The notes beneath the pieces were generated by a model. The model was given only the letters and a program-made list of their open reading frames with translations. It was not told the origin of the DNA and did no database searches. From an uncultured Clostridia bacterium (GTDB taxonomy: Bacteria > Bacillota > Clostridia > Christensenellales > Aristaeellaceae): DNA of 64,000 nucleotides. The translations under genes were made by a program, and so were the position numbers. The DNA is taken from the NCBI GenBank assembly GCA_934632155.1, contig CAKTXZ010000004.1, positions 117,599 through 181,598 of the forward strand. The letters run 5' to 3'. Below are positions 8,669 to 17,969 of this stretch, one piece after another; position 1 is the stretch's first letter, and the number at the start of each line of letters is the position of its first letter.

Positions 8669-10884
8669 TCAGGAGCATTGATTTTCGCTTTGCTGCTGCC
8701 TGTACTGGGTCGGCGTCATGCCCTCCAATGCTTTGAACTTTCGTAGAAAGCTGGGCACATCCGTATAGCCTACCGCCTTTACACAATCGCCGATCGTCTG
8801 ATTGGTACAAGACAGCAGGCGCTTGAATTCCTCCAGCCGAAGCCGTGCAATATACTTTGCGAAGCTGAGTCCGGTTGTTTCCTGAAAGATATTGGAGGCG
8901 CGCGAGGAGGAAATATTGAATGTCGCCGTCAGTTGGTCAAGGCAAAAATCAAAATGCATGAAATTTTCCCGTGCATAGGCCATTACACGGTTGCGAAGCA
9001 GCTGTTCGTTCTCCTCGTCCCGCTTGCTTGTAGCAATGCACAATTCGTCGATTGTTTTTTGAACGGCGGCAATGAACTCCGACTTGGATTGGAACATCAG
9101 CAGCGGCTGCAATTCCTCATTGGTTAACGGCTTGCCGTTTCTTACGGACTGATCCTGCAGAACCGAGACAAGCCGAGACACGTTGAAGCGAAACATCAGG
9201 AAAGAGGATGAAATATCCGAGAAATGCTCAATCAACTCCATGGTGATTCGGTTGGCAACCGAAGAATCGGAATAGCGAAGCGCCTCCTGCAGCAGAGACA
9301 GCCCGGTTTGAAACCGAAAGGAGCTGCTTTGCTGGCTGGTTTGATCATAATGCTCTTCACAAAGGAGGACACGGCCGATTGAGCGGAATTGGTCAGCTTG
9401 GCCGCAACGGACGCCTCAATATAGGAATCCGCCAATTGCAAAATACAGTCGTAGCACCTGCCGACGCCGATTTGAAAGCCGCTGACTCCGCAACGCGTCA
9501 GCTCCTCTTTCAGGCCGTCGGCGATTTCCATTGCGCGTCTTGCGCTGTCGGCGGCTGACGTATTAATCATCCAGCAAATGCTGTTTTCCTGCCAGATTTC
9601 GCAGGGAAGAACCTCGGAATCAGGAAGTCTTCTTTTTTCCTTCAGAAAAGGCAGATCCATGTTGTGCTTGTATGGCGTCAGCAAATACAGAACGCAGAAC
9701 TTGCTGTGGTGCCAGATGAGCCCCAGCTCCGCAGAGCGTGTCATCACCTGCTCCGAAGTGGAAAAAGTACCGAAAAGAAGCTTCAGCAGGAACTGGTTGG
9801 TCAAATCCTGCCCCAAATTAGAGACCCGGTTTTCCAGATGCTCCCGCTCAATTTTGCTGCGTTCATAGGTTTGCATGATGGTATCGAACTCATTTTCATG
9901 CAGCTTTGCCTGCTGGCTTTGCGTGATGCTGATGTAGAGCTTTTTGATAGGTTGATACAGAATCAAAGAAAGCAAGATGGCCGCCGCCAGAAGAAACAGC
10001 ATCGCCCCGCCCAGCATTAAGCTTCGCGTATTTGAATTGTCAAACACAGACTGGTAAAAATCCTTTTCAGTCTCAATCAGGGTAAATACCAGCCCCCACT
10101 GGCTGTCGGTATAGCGGATAGCCACATGGGGTTCGTGATGAACCGACGCTTTGAGAATTCCGTTTCCGTTGATTTTCAGGATATCCCAATAGGATAACGG
10201 CAGGTCTCCCAGCGAAAGAAAGCATTCCACCTTCTGTTGATTATATAAAAAGAAATTTCCATTTATATTCCCCATGTACTCATTCAGAAAGCCGGCAATT
10301 TTGCTTGCATCCATCCAGAAAACAAAAATAACATCATGGTTTGCAACCGGGCGAATGGATACCGGCACAAAAAGAACAAGCCCATTGTCAATCGAACCGT
10401 CTACGGAATAAATCGTTTTCAGGTGATCCGCCTTGGTTGCGTGAATACGGGAACAGAATTGGCTCTTGGTCAGGTCATAGGCGCTTTTGCCCGCTTCATA
10501 TTCCTGAAAGCTCATTCGTCCTCGGGACGTATAGATGTCGGTATTGCCCCGAACCGAGCAAATACACTCAACCCCATTGATACGCGCTTCTATCTTTTCC
10601 AAAAGCAGGGCCAAATTGGAATCAAGGGCAGATACGTTATTGTTTTCCACATAAAAACAATCCTGTATGGAGGTGGTATCCTCAACAGCGATGGAGCAGC
10701 GGGAAAACATGTTGATGATGGATGTCGAGGCCTTCATAAACTGCTCCCACTTCACCTGATTGGTGTAGAGCGCCTCGTTCTTTTCAACATTGGCGTTAAA
10801 CACAAATGAAAAGATCGCAATCGGCGCAAGAAAAAGAACGAAAGCCAGCGGGAACCAAAGACGGAAACTCATTCTTTTCTTCAT
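8669..10884 (-). pseudogene. Membrane-bound AraC-family regulator (YesS type) split by a frameshift
   Basis: Reading leftward from ATG 10884 (AAGGAGC upstream), the first part encodes a transmembrane sensor: helix at about residues 7-24, extracellular domain to about 290, second helix near FLLAAAILLSLILY, then a cytoplasmic linker region. Near 9366-9390 this frame goes out of register, running into an unrelated tail that ends in PTESPWS. The -1 frame continues the protein (LLCEEHYDQ, GLSLLQEALRY, ELIEHF) to an AraC double HTH ending SFLRKFKALEGMTPTQYR. Joined, the product is about 738 residues, matching the intact 739-residue paralogue at 57770-59989. The ATG at 9241 has no ribosome site. It diverges from the sugar ABC operon at 11148, its likely target. 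A sequencing error cannot be excluded. Confidence 0.85.
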
Positions 10885-10929
10885 ACATAAGCTCCTTTTA
10901 TAAGGAATAGCCAAACGCCATCGGCATTC

Positions 10930-10938
10930 ATTATAACA
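10930..10938 (-). promoter_or_regulatory. Extended -10 of the split AraC-type regulator
   Basis: Minus-strand TGTTATAAT (extended -10) lies about 45 bases upstream of the start at 10884. No good -35 is seen at 17 bases, as is common with extended -10 promoters. The A-rich stretch 10966-11040 just upstream holds repeated TTTTGCA motifs that may be regulator-binding half sites. Confidence 0.5.
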
Positions 10939-11072
10939 CGAAATTGCACAGAAAGGTCAGGCGCGTTAAAAAAGCAAATGCAAAATGCAAAAAAGCAAGC
11001 GTGCAAAAAGCATTTACCGAACGGCAAAAAAATGCATCAGAAAAGAACAAACGCAAAAACCAAAATGACAAA

Positions 11073-11101
11073 TTGATAAGCGCAAACCCGTTTGCTACAA
11101 T
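11073..11101 (+). promoter_or_regulatory. Promoter of the first sugar ABC operon
   Basis: TTGATA (11073-11078), 17-base spacer, TACAAT (11096-11101). It lies about 40 bases before ATG 11148 and just downstream of the TTTTGCA-rich stretch. Confidence 0.7.
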
Positions 11102-11147
11102 AGCGGCGAAATGAAAAGGGCAGCTTAACGCAGATGAGGAGGATTCG

Positions 11148-12095
11148 ATGAAACAGCGTGCGCCGATTTCGCAAGGGAATCAATTGACCTATTGGAGCAG
11201 ATTGCATCGCGATATAAAAATTCATTGGTCGGTCTATTTGCTCTTTTTGCCGGTGCTGGCCTGGTACATTCTCTTCAAGTATGTCCCACTGAATAATCTA
11301 TCGATTGCTTTTTATGATTATAACATCTTTAAGGGATTGGCGGGAAGCAAATTTGTCGGCTTCAAGCACTTCAAAAACTTTTTCGATTCCTACTATTTTC
11401 TGCGGCTGATTCGCAACACCTTTCTGCTCAGCATTTTTGACATCGCTTTCTCATTTCCGGCGCCGATTATTCTGGCTTTGATGATCAACGAGGTTGAAAA
11501 CGGACGTCTCCGGAAAACCATGCAGACCATCAGCTATATGCCGCACTTTGTGTCCATTATGGTTGTTTGCGGCATGCTGCGTGATTTTTGTTCGACAGAC
11601 GGTATGTTTAACTCAATCCGCAGTTTTCTGGGGAAGGAAAGCTACAACCTGCTTTCAAACCCCAATCTATACCGAACCATTCACATCGGAAGCGGCGTAT
11701 GGCAAACGATCGGCTGGAACAGCATTATTTATTTGGCAACAATTTCGACCATTGATCCGCAGCAGTACGAGGCCGCCTATTTGGACGGCGCGAATGTGAT
11801 GCAGCGTATTCTCCATATTACAATTCCCGCCCTGATTCCAATCATTTCCGTTCAGTTCATCATGCGCATCGGCAACGTTATGAGCGTTGGATATGAGAAG
11901 GTCATTCTTCTGTCCAATTCCCTGACGCTTGAAACGGCGGACGTCATTTCCAGCTACTTATACCGAACGGGCATTCTAAAAGGAAAGTATTCGATGGCTA
12001 CTGCGGTCGGCATGTTTAACTCCATCATCAATATTGTCATTCTGGTATTTGTCAATAAAGTATTTGACCGTACGTCCGGCAACGGACTATGGTGA
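11148..12095 (+). CDS. Carbohydrate ABC transporter permease, LplB type
   Basis: Inner-membrane channel subunit of a CUT1-like (MalF/LplB/YteP) sugar importer. 315 residues with six predicted helices, the first at about 26-45 (WSVYLLFLPVLAWYILF). The EAA loop that contacts the ATPase reads YEAAYLDGANVMQRILHITIP. GAGGAGG precedes ATG 11148. It heads an operon with the partner permease (12114), the binding protein (13051) and four oxidoreductases. No ATPase gene is nearby. It is closely similar to the product at 60165, showing that the window carries paralogous systems. Confidence 0.92.
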   Translation: MKQRAPISQGNQLTYWSRLHRDIKIHWSVYLLFLPVLAWYILFKYVPLNNLSIAFYDYNIFKGLAGSKFVGFKHFKNFFDSYYFLRLIRNTFLLSIFDIAFSFPAPIILALMINEVENGRLRKTMQTISYMPHFVSIMVVCGMLRDFCSTDGMFNSIRSFLGKESYNLLSNPNLYRTIHIGSGVWQTIGWNSIIYLATISTIDPQQYEAAYLDGANVMQRILHITIPALIPIISVQFIMRIGNVMSVGYEKVILLSNSLTLETADVISSYLYRTGILKGKYSMATAVGMFNSIINIVILVFVNKVFDRTSGNGLW

Positions 12096-12113
12096 GAAAG
12101 GAGGGGATGCGCC

Positions 12114-12998
12114 TTGGCAATTGTCAATAGCAAAACGAAGGGTGAAAAGGTGCTGATATCGGCCAACACATTCATCCTGTGCCTTCTGATGCTGGTTTTT
12201 TTCTATCCCATTTGGTACTGTCTGGTCGCGTCGTTTTCCCGCCCGGAATTATTGACCCGATCAAGGGGTCTGCTCCTGTGGCCGCTGGGCTACAGCACAG
12301 CGGGCTATAAGGCCGTTTTCAACAATCAAAACATTACGACCGGTTATCTGAACACGCTGCTATATGTCGTCATGGGCGTCGGATTCGGAATGGTGTTTAC
12401 CTGTCTGGGCGCATACTTCATGTCCAAAAAGAATCTGATGCTGAAAAAGCCCTTAACCCTGCTTCTGGTGCTGACCATGTACATCGACGCGGGGATGATT
12501 CCCCGTTTCCTGCTGATTAAGAATTTAGGGTTGTATGACACCCGGTGGGCGGTTATCCTGCCCGATCTCATCAATACCTACAATTTGATCGTGATGCGAA
12601 CGGCGTTTGCCTCTGTCCCGGCTGAGCTGGAGGAAAGCGCGCAGCTGGACGGAGCCAGCGACCTGACGATTCTGTGGAACATTCTGCTTCCCGTGTGCAA
12701 GGCCACGCTGGCCGTAATCGCGCTTTTCTATGTGGTCGCCTGGTGGAACGCATGGTTCAATGCCTGCTTATATGTGCGCGATCGTTCGAAAATGCCGCTG
12801 CAGCTGTTCCTGCGGGAGATATTGATCGCCAGCACGACGGACGGAAACGACGGTAATTCTCAGGACGGAATGTACTATTTGGAGGCCGTCATCAAGTATT
12901 GCTCCATTATTGTATCTACGGTTCCGATTCTGTGCGCCTATCCCTTTGTGCAAAAATACTTTGTGAAGGGCGTCATGGTCGGCTCCGTAAAAGGCTAA
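12114..12998 (+). CDS. Carbohydrate ABC transporter permease, LplC/YtcP type
   Basis: Second channel subunit of the importer, 294 residues with six helices. The EAA-like loop reads LEESAQLDGASDLTILWNILLP, and the C-terminus FVQKYFVKGVMVGSVKG is the hallmark ending of LplC/YtcP permeases. The start is TTG at 12114, set by AAAGGAGGGG about 9 bases upstream; no in-frame ATG is near. It lies 18 bases after its partner gene. Compare the near-parallel protein at 61120. Confidence 0.92.
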   Translation: MAIVNSKTKGEKVLISANTFILCLLMLVFFYPIWYCLVASFSRPELLTRSRGLLLWPLGYSTAGYKAVFNNQNITTGYLNTLLYVVMGVGFGMVFTCLGAYFMSKKNLMLKKPLTLLLVLTMYIDAGMIPRFLLIKNLGLYDTRWAVILPDLINTYNLIVMRTAFASVPAELEESAQLDGASDLTILWNILLPVCKATLAVIALFYVVAWWNAWFNACLYVRDRSKMPLQLFLREILIASTTDGNDGNSQDGMYYLEAVIKYCSIIVSTVPILCAYPFVQKYFVKGVMVGSVKG

Positions 12999-13050
12999 GA
13001 TTTGCGGGGCGGAAAAAGCCCTGTAAATAATTTTTAAGGAGGAATCTCGT

Positions 13051-14622
13051 ATGAAGAAGATTCTGGCTCTTGCTCTGGCTCTGGTCATGATGCTGTCCGC
13101 GGCATCCGCCTTGGCCGAAATCCCCGGTTTCTGGAATCCCCCGTCCGTAAACGAAGGGCAATATCCCTTCAGCACCGAACCCATTGAGCTGACCTACTGG
13201 ACAACCATCAACGCCGGCGCCGCAAACTTCATCTCTTCCTATGACGAAAACCCGGCCTACGTCAAGATGCAGGAGGATACCGGAATTGATCTGGTGTTCC
13301 AGCATGCCGTCGTCGGCATGGAGCGCGACAATTTCAATACCATGATGGCCTCCGGCAAGCTGCCCGATATGATTTTGATGCCCCAGACCAATTACTATGA
13401 GGGCGGTCTGAAAAAGATGTACGATGATGGCGCCATCATCGATCTGACCCCTTATCTGGAGGAATATGCGCCCCAGTATCTGGCTTGTGTAAACAAATCC
13501 AAAATCAGCCAGAAGCAGATCATGGAAGGCGACAACGGCGAAATCCTCGGTTTCTACCGCATGAGTCACGCCGGCTATTTCCCCTACTACCGCATGAACG
13601 TTCGCGCCGACTGGCTGGAAGAATTCAACATGAAGGAGCCCGTTACCATCGCCGAATACGAGGCGTATCTGGAAGCGGTCAAGACCCAGAAGGGCGTTGA
13701 TCCGCTGTTCTTGACCTTCACCTCCGCTGGCAGCGCCAACCTGCTGATGGGCGCGTTCGATATCATCGAGGACTACTTCGTGAAGGATGGAAAGGTCGGC
13801 TATTTTGCCAATACCGATGAATATCGCGATTTCCTTCGTCTGATGAACGAATGGTACAACAAGGGCTACATCAGCAAGGACTTCCTGTCCCTGACCGGCA
13901 CCGAGGTTGCCGCCAGATTTGACAACGGTACGCTCGGCATGTATCCCGATTCTGTCGATGTTGTGTATGCTCGCGTAAAGAATCTGGACATTAAAGCCAC
14001 CAACCTGCCCTATATGCGCAAGGAAGCCGATTCCAAGCTTCATTCCGAGGGCAGCTCTACGCCCGTCGATCCCGGCGTGGCTTGCGTAACCGTCATTACC
14101 AGCGCCTGCAAAAATGTCGAAGCGGCCGTTGCTTACCTGAACTATGCCTACACCTATGAAGGCGGCCTGATCGCCAACTGGGGCATCGAAGGCCTGACTT
14201 GGAACTGGGGCGAGGACGGGCTGCCCAAGTTCACCGAATACTTTACGGCAAACCCCGATGGCATGACCACCTCCAACTGCTCCTACGCGCTTCGCTGCCA
14301 TCTGTCCAGCAAGTACACTTATGCCGACAACATCTGCGGCCTTACCGATGAGGCGCAGGTTGCCAACCGTTCCTTGTGGAACAACGACCCCAATGTTGAC
14401 AGCGCGCTTCGCCTGCCCCCCATCAATATGACCTCGGAGGAAATTACAGCGCGCACCGAAAAGGAAAGCGAATTCGTTGTATATACGAACGAAATGATGA
14501 TTAAATTCATTACGGGCGCCGCTTCTTTGGAGAATGATTGGGACAAGTACGTTGAGACCGTGAACGGCATGGGCTTGATCGAAGCCATCGCGATCACGCA
14601 GGCCGCGTACGACCGCTATTGA
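13051..14622 (+). CDS. Extracellular solute-binding protein of the first sugar importer
   Basis: Captures the sugar or oligosaccharide outside the cell and delivers it to the permease pair upstream. 523 residues: a signal peptide at 1-22 ending ASALA-E with no lipobox cysteine, then a two-lobe type-1-like binding fold. A segment rich in aromatic residues, including NWGIEGLTWNWGEDG, occurs about two-thirds along and could line the sugar site. AAGGAGG precedes the ATG. It lies 52 bases after the permease gene. It is similar in length and plan to the binding protein at 62014. The missing lipid anchor is unusual for a monoderm. Confidence 0.92.
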   Translation: MKKILALALALVMMLSAASALAEIPGFWNPPSVNEGQYPFSTEPIELTYWTTINAGAANFISSYDENPAYVKMQEDTGIDLVFQHAVVGMERDNFNTMMASGKLPDMILMPQTNYYEGGLKKMYDDGAIIDLTPYLEEYAPQYLACVNKSKISQKQIMEGDNGEILGFYRMSHAGYFPYYRMNVRADWLEEFNMKEPVTIAEYEAYLEAVKTQKGVDPLFLTFTSAGSANLLMGAFDIIEDYFVKDGKVGYFANTDEYRDFLRLMNEWYNKGYISKDFLSLTGTEVAARFDNGTLGMYPDSVDVVYARVKNLDIKATNLPYMRKEADSKLHSEGSSTPVDPGVACVTVITSACKNVEAAVAYLNYAYTYEGGLIANWGIEGLTWNWGEDGLPKFTEYFTANPDGMTTSNCSYALRCHLSSKYTYADNICGLTDEAQVANRSLWNNDPNVDSALRLPPINMTSEEITARTEKESEFVVYTNEMMIKFITGAASLENDWDKYVETVNGMGLIEAIAITQAAYDRY

Positions 14623-14889
14623 GCAATTCAAAGCAAACTGTATTATGAAATCGAGGGAAGTCGGGGAAACTCGGCTTCCCGTCCCTTATTCTGGTTTTCA
14701 GGAAAATGCCTTCGGCGCATCGGCGGCGTTCGACGCCCTCAAAGAAGCCCGGCCGCATACGGCCCGGCCCGAAAACGGAAATGCGGCTCCGGACTTCAGC
14801 ACGATCGCCTCGCTTCCGAAACCAGTAATACCCTTTGGCAGCAAATGCTCGTTATCGATATCGCAATTTGAATTGAAAGGGAGACTCAG

Positions 14890-15903
14890 ATGATGAACAA
14901 AATCAGAATCGGTCAAATCGGCGCCATGCACGACCATGCCGGAGACCTGATTCAAACCTTCCGAAAAATGACGGATGTGTACGAACTGGTTGGCTTGGCG
15001 GTTCCCGAGGGAGAAAAGGTTTTGGGCAACGCGGCGGGCGAGCATGTCTATGACGGCATTCCCCGTATGAGCGTGGAAGAAATGCTGAACATGCCCGATC
15101 TGGACGCCGTCGCGATTGAAACAAGCGAGCTGAACCTTACAAAGTACGCCATGATGGCCGTTCAAAAAGGGCTGGCCGTCCATATGGATAAGCCCGGCGG
15201 CGTGGAATTGGCCGATTTTGAGCAGCTGATTGCCGAAGTAAAAAAGCAAGGCGTTCCCTTCCATACAGGCTATATGTACCGCTACAATCCGGCTGTACGG
15301 AAGCTGAAAAAAGAAATCGAAGCGGGAAAGCTGGGCGGCGTCTACAGCGTAGAGGCGCATATGGATTGCGGCCATAGCCCCGCCAAGCGGCAGTGGCTTC
15401 ATCAGTTTCCCGGCGGCATGATGTTCTTCCTGGGCTGTCATCTGGTGGATATGATTTGCTATCTGCAGGGATTCCCGAAGGAAGTGATTCCATACAACTG
15501 CTCCACGGGGTATGACGGCGTTACGGCGGACGATTACGGCTTTGCCGTCCTGAAGTATGACAACGGCATATCCTTTGCCAAGACCTGCGCCAATGAGCTG
15601 GGCGGCTTTATGCGCCGCCAGCTGGTGGTTTGCGGCGAAAAGGGCACGGTGCAGCTGCTCCCCTTCGAGGCTCCGCCGGATGTGGGGGCCCGTACCGGCC
15701 TTGTTACAGGAGTACGCGAGTGCTTCGACAGGAACGGCGGATGGTTCTATCAGGGCGACCGATACCAGACGGAGCTGTTTGACCGTTATATTCCCATGAT
15801 GGAGGGCTTCGCCTCCTATATCAGGAAAGAAGCGTTGAACCCTTTTACGCCTGATTATGAGCTGGCGGTCTATAAGACCGTTTTGAAGGCGTGCGGCAAA
15901 TAA
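14890..15903 (+). CDS. Gfo/Idh/MocA-family oxidoreductase
   Basis: NAD(P)-dependent sugar dehydrogenase-like protein, 337 residues. The N-terminal Rossmann fold begins IRIGQIGAMHDHAGD, and the family catalytic region MDKPGGVELADFEQLI supplies the lysine of the EKP-like motif. The C-terminal alpha/beta domain contains HLVDMICYLQGFP. GGGAGA precedes ATG 14890; a second ATG follows directly. The 267-base gap upstream shows GC-rich inverted repeats but no gene. It is probably part of the importer operon and would oxidise or epimerise the imported sugar. Substrate unknown. Confidence 0.88.
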   Translation: MMNKIRIGQIGAMHDHAGDLIQTFRKMTDVYELVGLAVPEGEKVLGNAAGEHVYDGIPRMSVEEMLNMPDLDAVAIETSELNLTKYAMMAVQKGLAVHMDKPGGVELADFEQLIAEVKKQGVPFHTGYMYRYNPAVRKLKKEIEAGKLGGVYSVEAHMDCGHSPAKRQWLHQFPGGMMFFLGCHLVDMICYLQGFPKEVIPYNCSTGYDGVTADDYGFAVLKYDNGISFAKTCANELGGFMRRQLVVCGEKGTVQLLPFEAPPDVGARTGLVTGVRECFDRNGGWFYQGDRYQTELFDRYIPMMEGFASYIRKEALNPFTPDYELAVYKTVLKACGK

Positions 15904-15924
15904 ACGCAACGGAAGGAAAATACC

Positions 15925-16944
15925 ATGATTGACGGTAAAAAGATCGTATTTACGCAGCCCTGCAAGGCCGAATTGCTTCCCGCCCGGTGGGAGGAGACAG
16001 TTCCCGGCGGGAAAGTAATGGTAAGAACCGCCGTCAGCACCATCAGCCCCGGAACGGAACGGGCCGTACTGACGGATTCCCCCAACTGCGGAGGCTATGA
16101 ATACCATGTATTCCCCCGGCAGAGCGGCTATTCCTCCGCAGGCACGGTTACGGCCGTCGGCAAGGGCGTCGCAAGCGTGAAAATAGGCGGCCGGGTCATT
16201 GTGTATTGGGGAACGCACTCCGCCTATAATGTAGTGGCCGAAAAACAGGTTGTGCCGATTCCAGACGGCGTCTCCTTTGAGGAGGCTGCGGTTGTTTTCA
16301 TCTCCACCTTTTCCATTGCTGCAATTCGGAAATGCCGGTTGGAAATCGGTGAAAGCGCCTTGGTAATGGGCTGCGGGCTGCTGGGGCAGTTCGCAGTGAA
16401 GCTGCTGCGGGCTGCGGGCGCGACGCCCATCATTGCGGCGGATTTGGTGCCTGCCCGCCGCGAGGAAGCGCTGCGAAGCGGCGCGGACTGGGCTTTCGAT
16501 CCTGCGGAAAAGGGCTTCGCGGAAAAAGTGAAGGGTGTGACCGGAGGGGGCGCCAATGTGGTCATCGAGGTGACCGGCGTGGGAGACGGCTTAGCTGAGG
16601 CGCTGGATTGCACCGCCCGTTTCGGCCGCGTAGCGCTGCTGGGCTGCACCCGAAGCAGTGAATTTACGATCGACTATTACCACAAGATTCATAGCCCCGG
16701 CATCACCCTGATAGGCGCTCATACGAATGCCCGGCCTGATGCGGACTCCTCCGCCGGCTGGTTTACGCAGCGGGATGACATTCTCGCCGTGCTTCGTCTG
16801 CTGACAAGCAAGCGCATTTCCTTCCGGGAGCTGCTGCCTTCCGAGCCCTATTCGCCCGAACAGTGCGCGGAAGCGTATGAGCACATCATGCACGACCGCT
16901 CCTTCCCGACATTATCGCAATTTGATTGGAGGAAACAGCCATGA
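15925..16944 (+). CDS. Medium-chain dehydrogenase/reductase (zinc-type alcohol dehydrogenase-like)
   Basis: 339 residues of the MDR superfamily. The N-terminal catalytic domain contains ISPGTERAVL and RQSGYSSAGTV; the nucleotide-binding domain contains ALVMGCGLLGQFAVKLLRAAGA, a GxGxxG-like turn, at about residues 146-167. The four structural-zinc cysteines of classical alcohol dehydrogenases are absent. It resembles the poorly characterised BchC-like or sugar-dehydrogenase branch. GGAAGG lies upstream. Its TGA overlaps the ATG of the next gene (ATGA at 16941-16944), implying coupled translation. It likely works on the same substrate path as the flanking oxidoreductases. Confidence 0.85.
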   Translation: MIDGKKIVFTQPCKAELLPARWEETVPGGKVMVRTAVSTISPGTERAVLTDSPNCGGYEYHVFPRQSGYSSAGTVTAVGKGVASVKIGGRVIVYWGTHSAYNVVAEKQVVPIPDGVSFEEAAVVFISTFSIAAIRKCRLEIGESALVMGCGLLGQFAVKLLRAAGATPIIAADLVPARREEALRSGADWAFDPAEKGFAEKVKGVTGGGANVVIEVTGVGDGLAEALDCTARFGRVALLGCTRSSEFTIDYYHKIHSPGITLIGAHTNARPDADSSAGWFTQRDDILAVLRLLTSKRISFRELLPSEPYSPEQCAEAYEHIMHDRSFPTLSQFDWRKQP

Positions 16945-17969
16945 AACATGCCCTTTTGATAGCCGGCGGCGGAACGCTGGGCTGCTATACCTATATGGAG
17001 CTTTTACGATTGGGGTGGAAGGTTGATGTGATCGACGCCGAGCAGAGGATTTCCTTTAACCGCCATCTCAGATGGATTCAGGGAATGGTTTCGGATGAGC
17101 TGCTGAATGATGTTTTGACGCAGAACCGATATGATACAATCGTCGACTTCATTCACTACACCGATCCGATCGCGTATCGCCGGCGCGGGGCGCTGCTGAT
17201 GAAGCATACCGGGCAGCTGATTTTCTTGTCCTCCTATCGCGTATATTCCGATGTTGATAAAATCGTCACGGAGGATACGCCGCAGTGGCTTGACGTTTGC
17301 AAGGACGAATACTTCCTTACGCACGAAAATTATGCGATTCCCAAGTCTCAAAACGAAAGATGGATTCGCTCCTGCGGCCAAAAGAATTGGACGATCATCC
17401 GCCCCATGATTTCTTTTTCGCATTACCGGCTGGATTTGGTAACGCAGGGCGCGCAGACCTTTTTCCTGCGTGCCAGAGAAGGAAAGAAGACGCTGCTGCC
17501 CGCGGCGTCCAGATATTTGACCGCCGGGGTAAACTGGGCGGGAAATGCCGGAAAGCTGATTGCCCATCTTTGCGGAAACCCGAACGCCTTGGGGCAAGCC
17601 TTTACCATCGGCATGGGCGAAACGCACACATGGAACGACGTCGCGGAAATCTATTCCGATGTTTTGGGCGCCGAATTCGAATGGGTGGACACGGACGCCT
17701 ATATTCAGTATGCAACCGGCGGAGGGTACATGGCCAAGTGCATGCTCTTCTATGACCGGCTCCTTGACCGGCAGGTGGATATATCAAAGGTGCTGCATGC
17801 CACAGGATTGAAAATCGAGGATCTGGTGACAACAAAAGACGGCATCCTGTATGAGCTGGAATACCTCGCCGGACGTCCCGATCTTGTGCAGCGGTTTGAA
17901 AACACCGCAAGCCTGGAAATCCTTCGGAAGATGGATGCGTATCTTGAAAGGCAGGGGGAAGGCCAATGA
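16941..17969 (+). CDS. NAD-dependent epimerase/dehydratase family protein
   Basis: Extended short-chain dehydrogenase, about 342 residues. The N-terminal ALLIAGGGTLGCYTYMEL is the Rossmann turn, IFLSSYRVYS is the substrate-contact strand, and YAIPKSQNER provides the catalytic Tyr-x3-Lys. Family members act on nucleotide sugars or free sugars. ATG 16941 has GGAGG upstream and overlaps the previous stop; its own TGA overlaps the next ATG (17966-17969). Within this chain of oxidoreductases it may epimerise a keto-sugar made by neighbours, which is inference. Confidence 0.85.
   Translation: MKHALLIAGGGTLGCYTYMELLRLGWKVDVIDAEQRISFNRHLRWIQGMVSDELLNDVLTQNRYDTIVDFIHYTDPIAYRRRGALLMKHTGQLIFLSSYRVYSDVDKIVTEDTPQWLDVCKDEYFLTHENYAIPKSQNERWIRSCGQKNWTIIRPMISFSHYRLDLVTQGAQTFFLRAREGKKTLLPAASRYLTAGVNWAGNAGKLIAHLCGNPNALGQAFTIGMGETHTWNDVAEIYSDVLGAEFEWVDTDAYIQYATGGGYMAKCMLFYDRLLDRQVDISKVLHATGLKIEDLVTTKDGILYELEYLAGRPDLVQRFENTASLEILRKMDAYLERQGEGQ

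Noticed and set aside
9241..9400. Programmed ribosomal frameshifting in the split AraC regulator
   Set aside because: No slippery heptamer with downstream stem stands out at 9366-9390, and the intact paralogue is read in one frame. A mutation or sequence error is simpler.
14645..14889. Possible 82-codon gene between the binding protein and the Gfo/Idh gene
   Set aside because: There is no ribosome site, composition is atypical, and the region holds GC-rich inverted repeats. Treated as intergenic.
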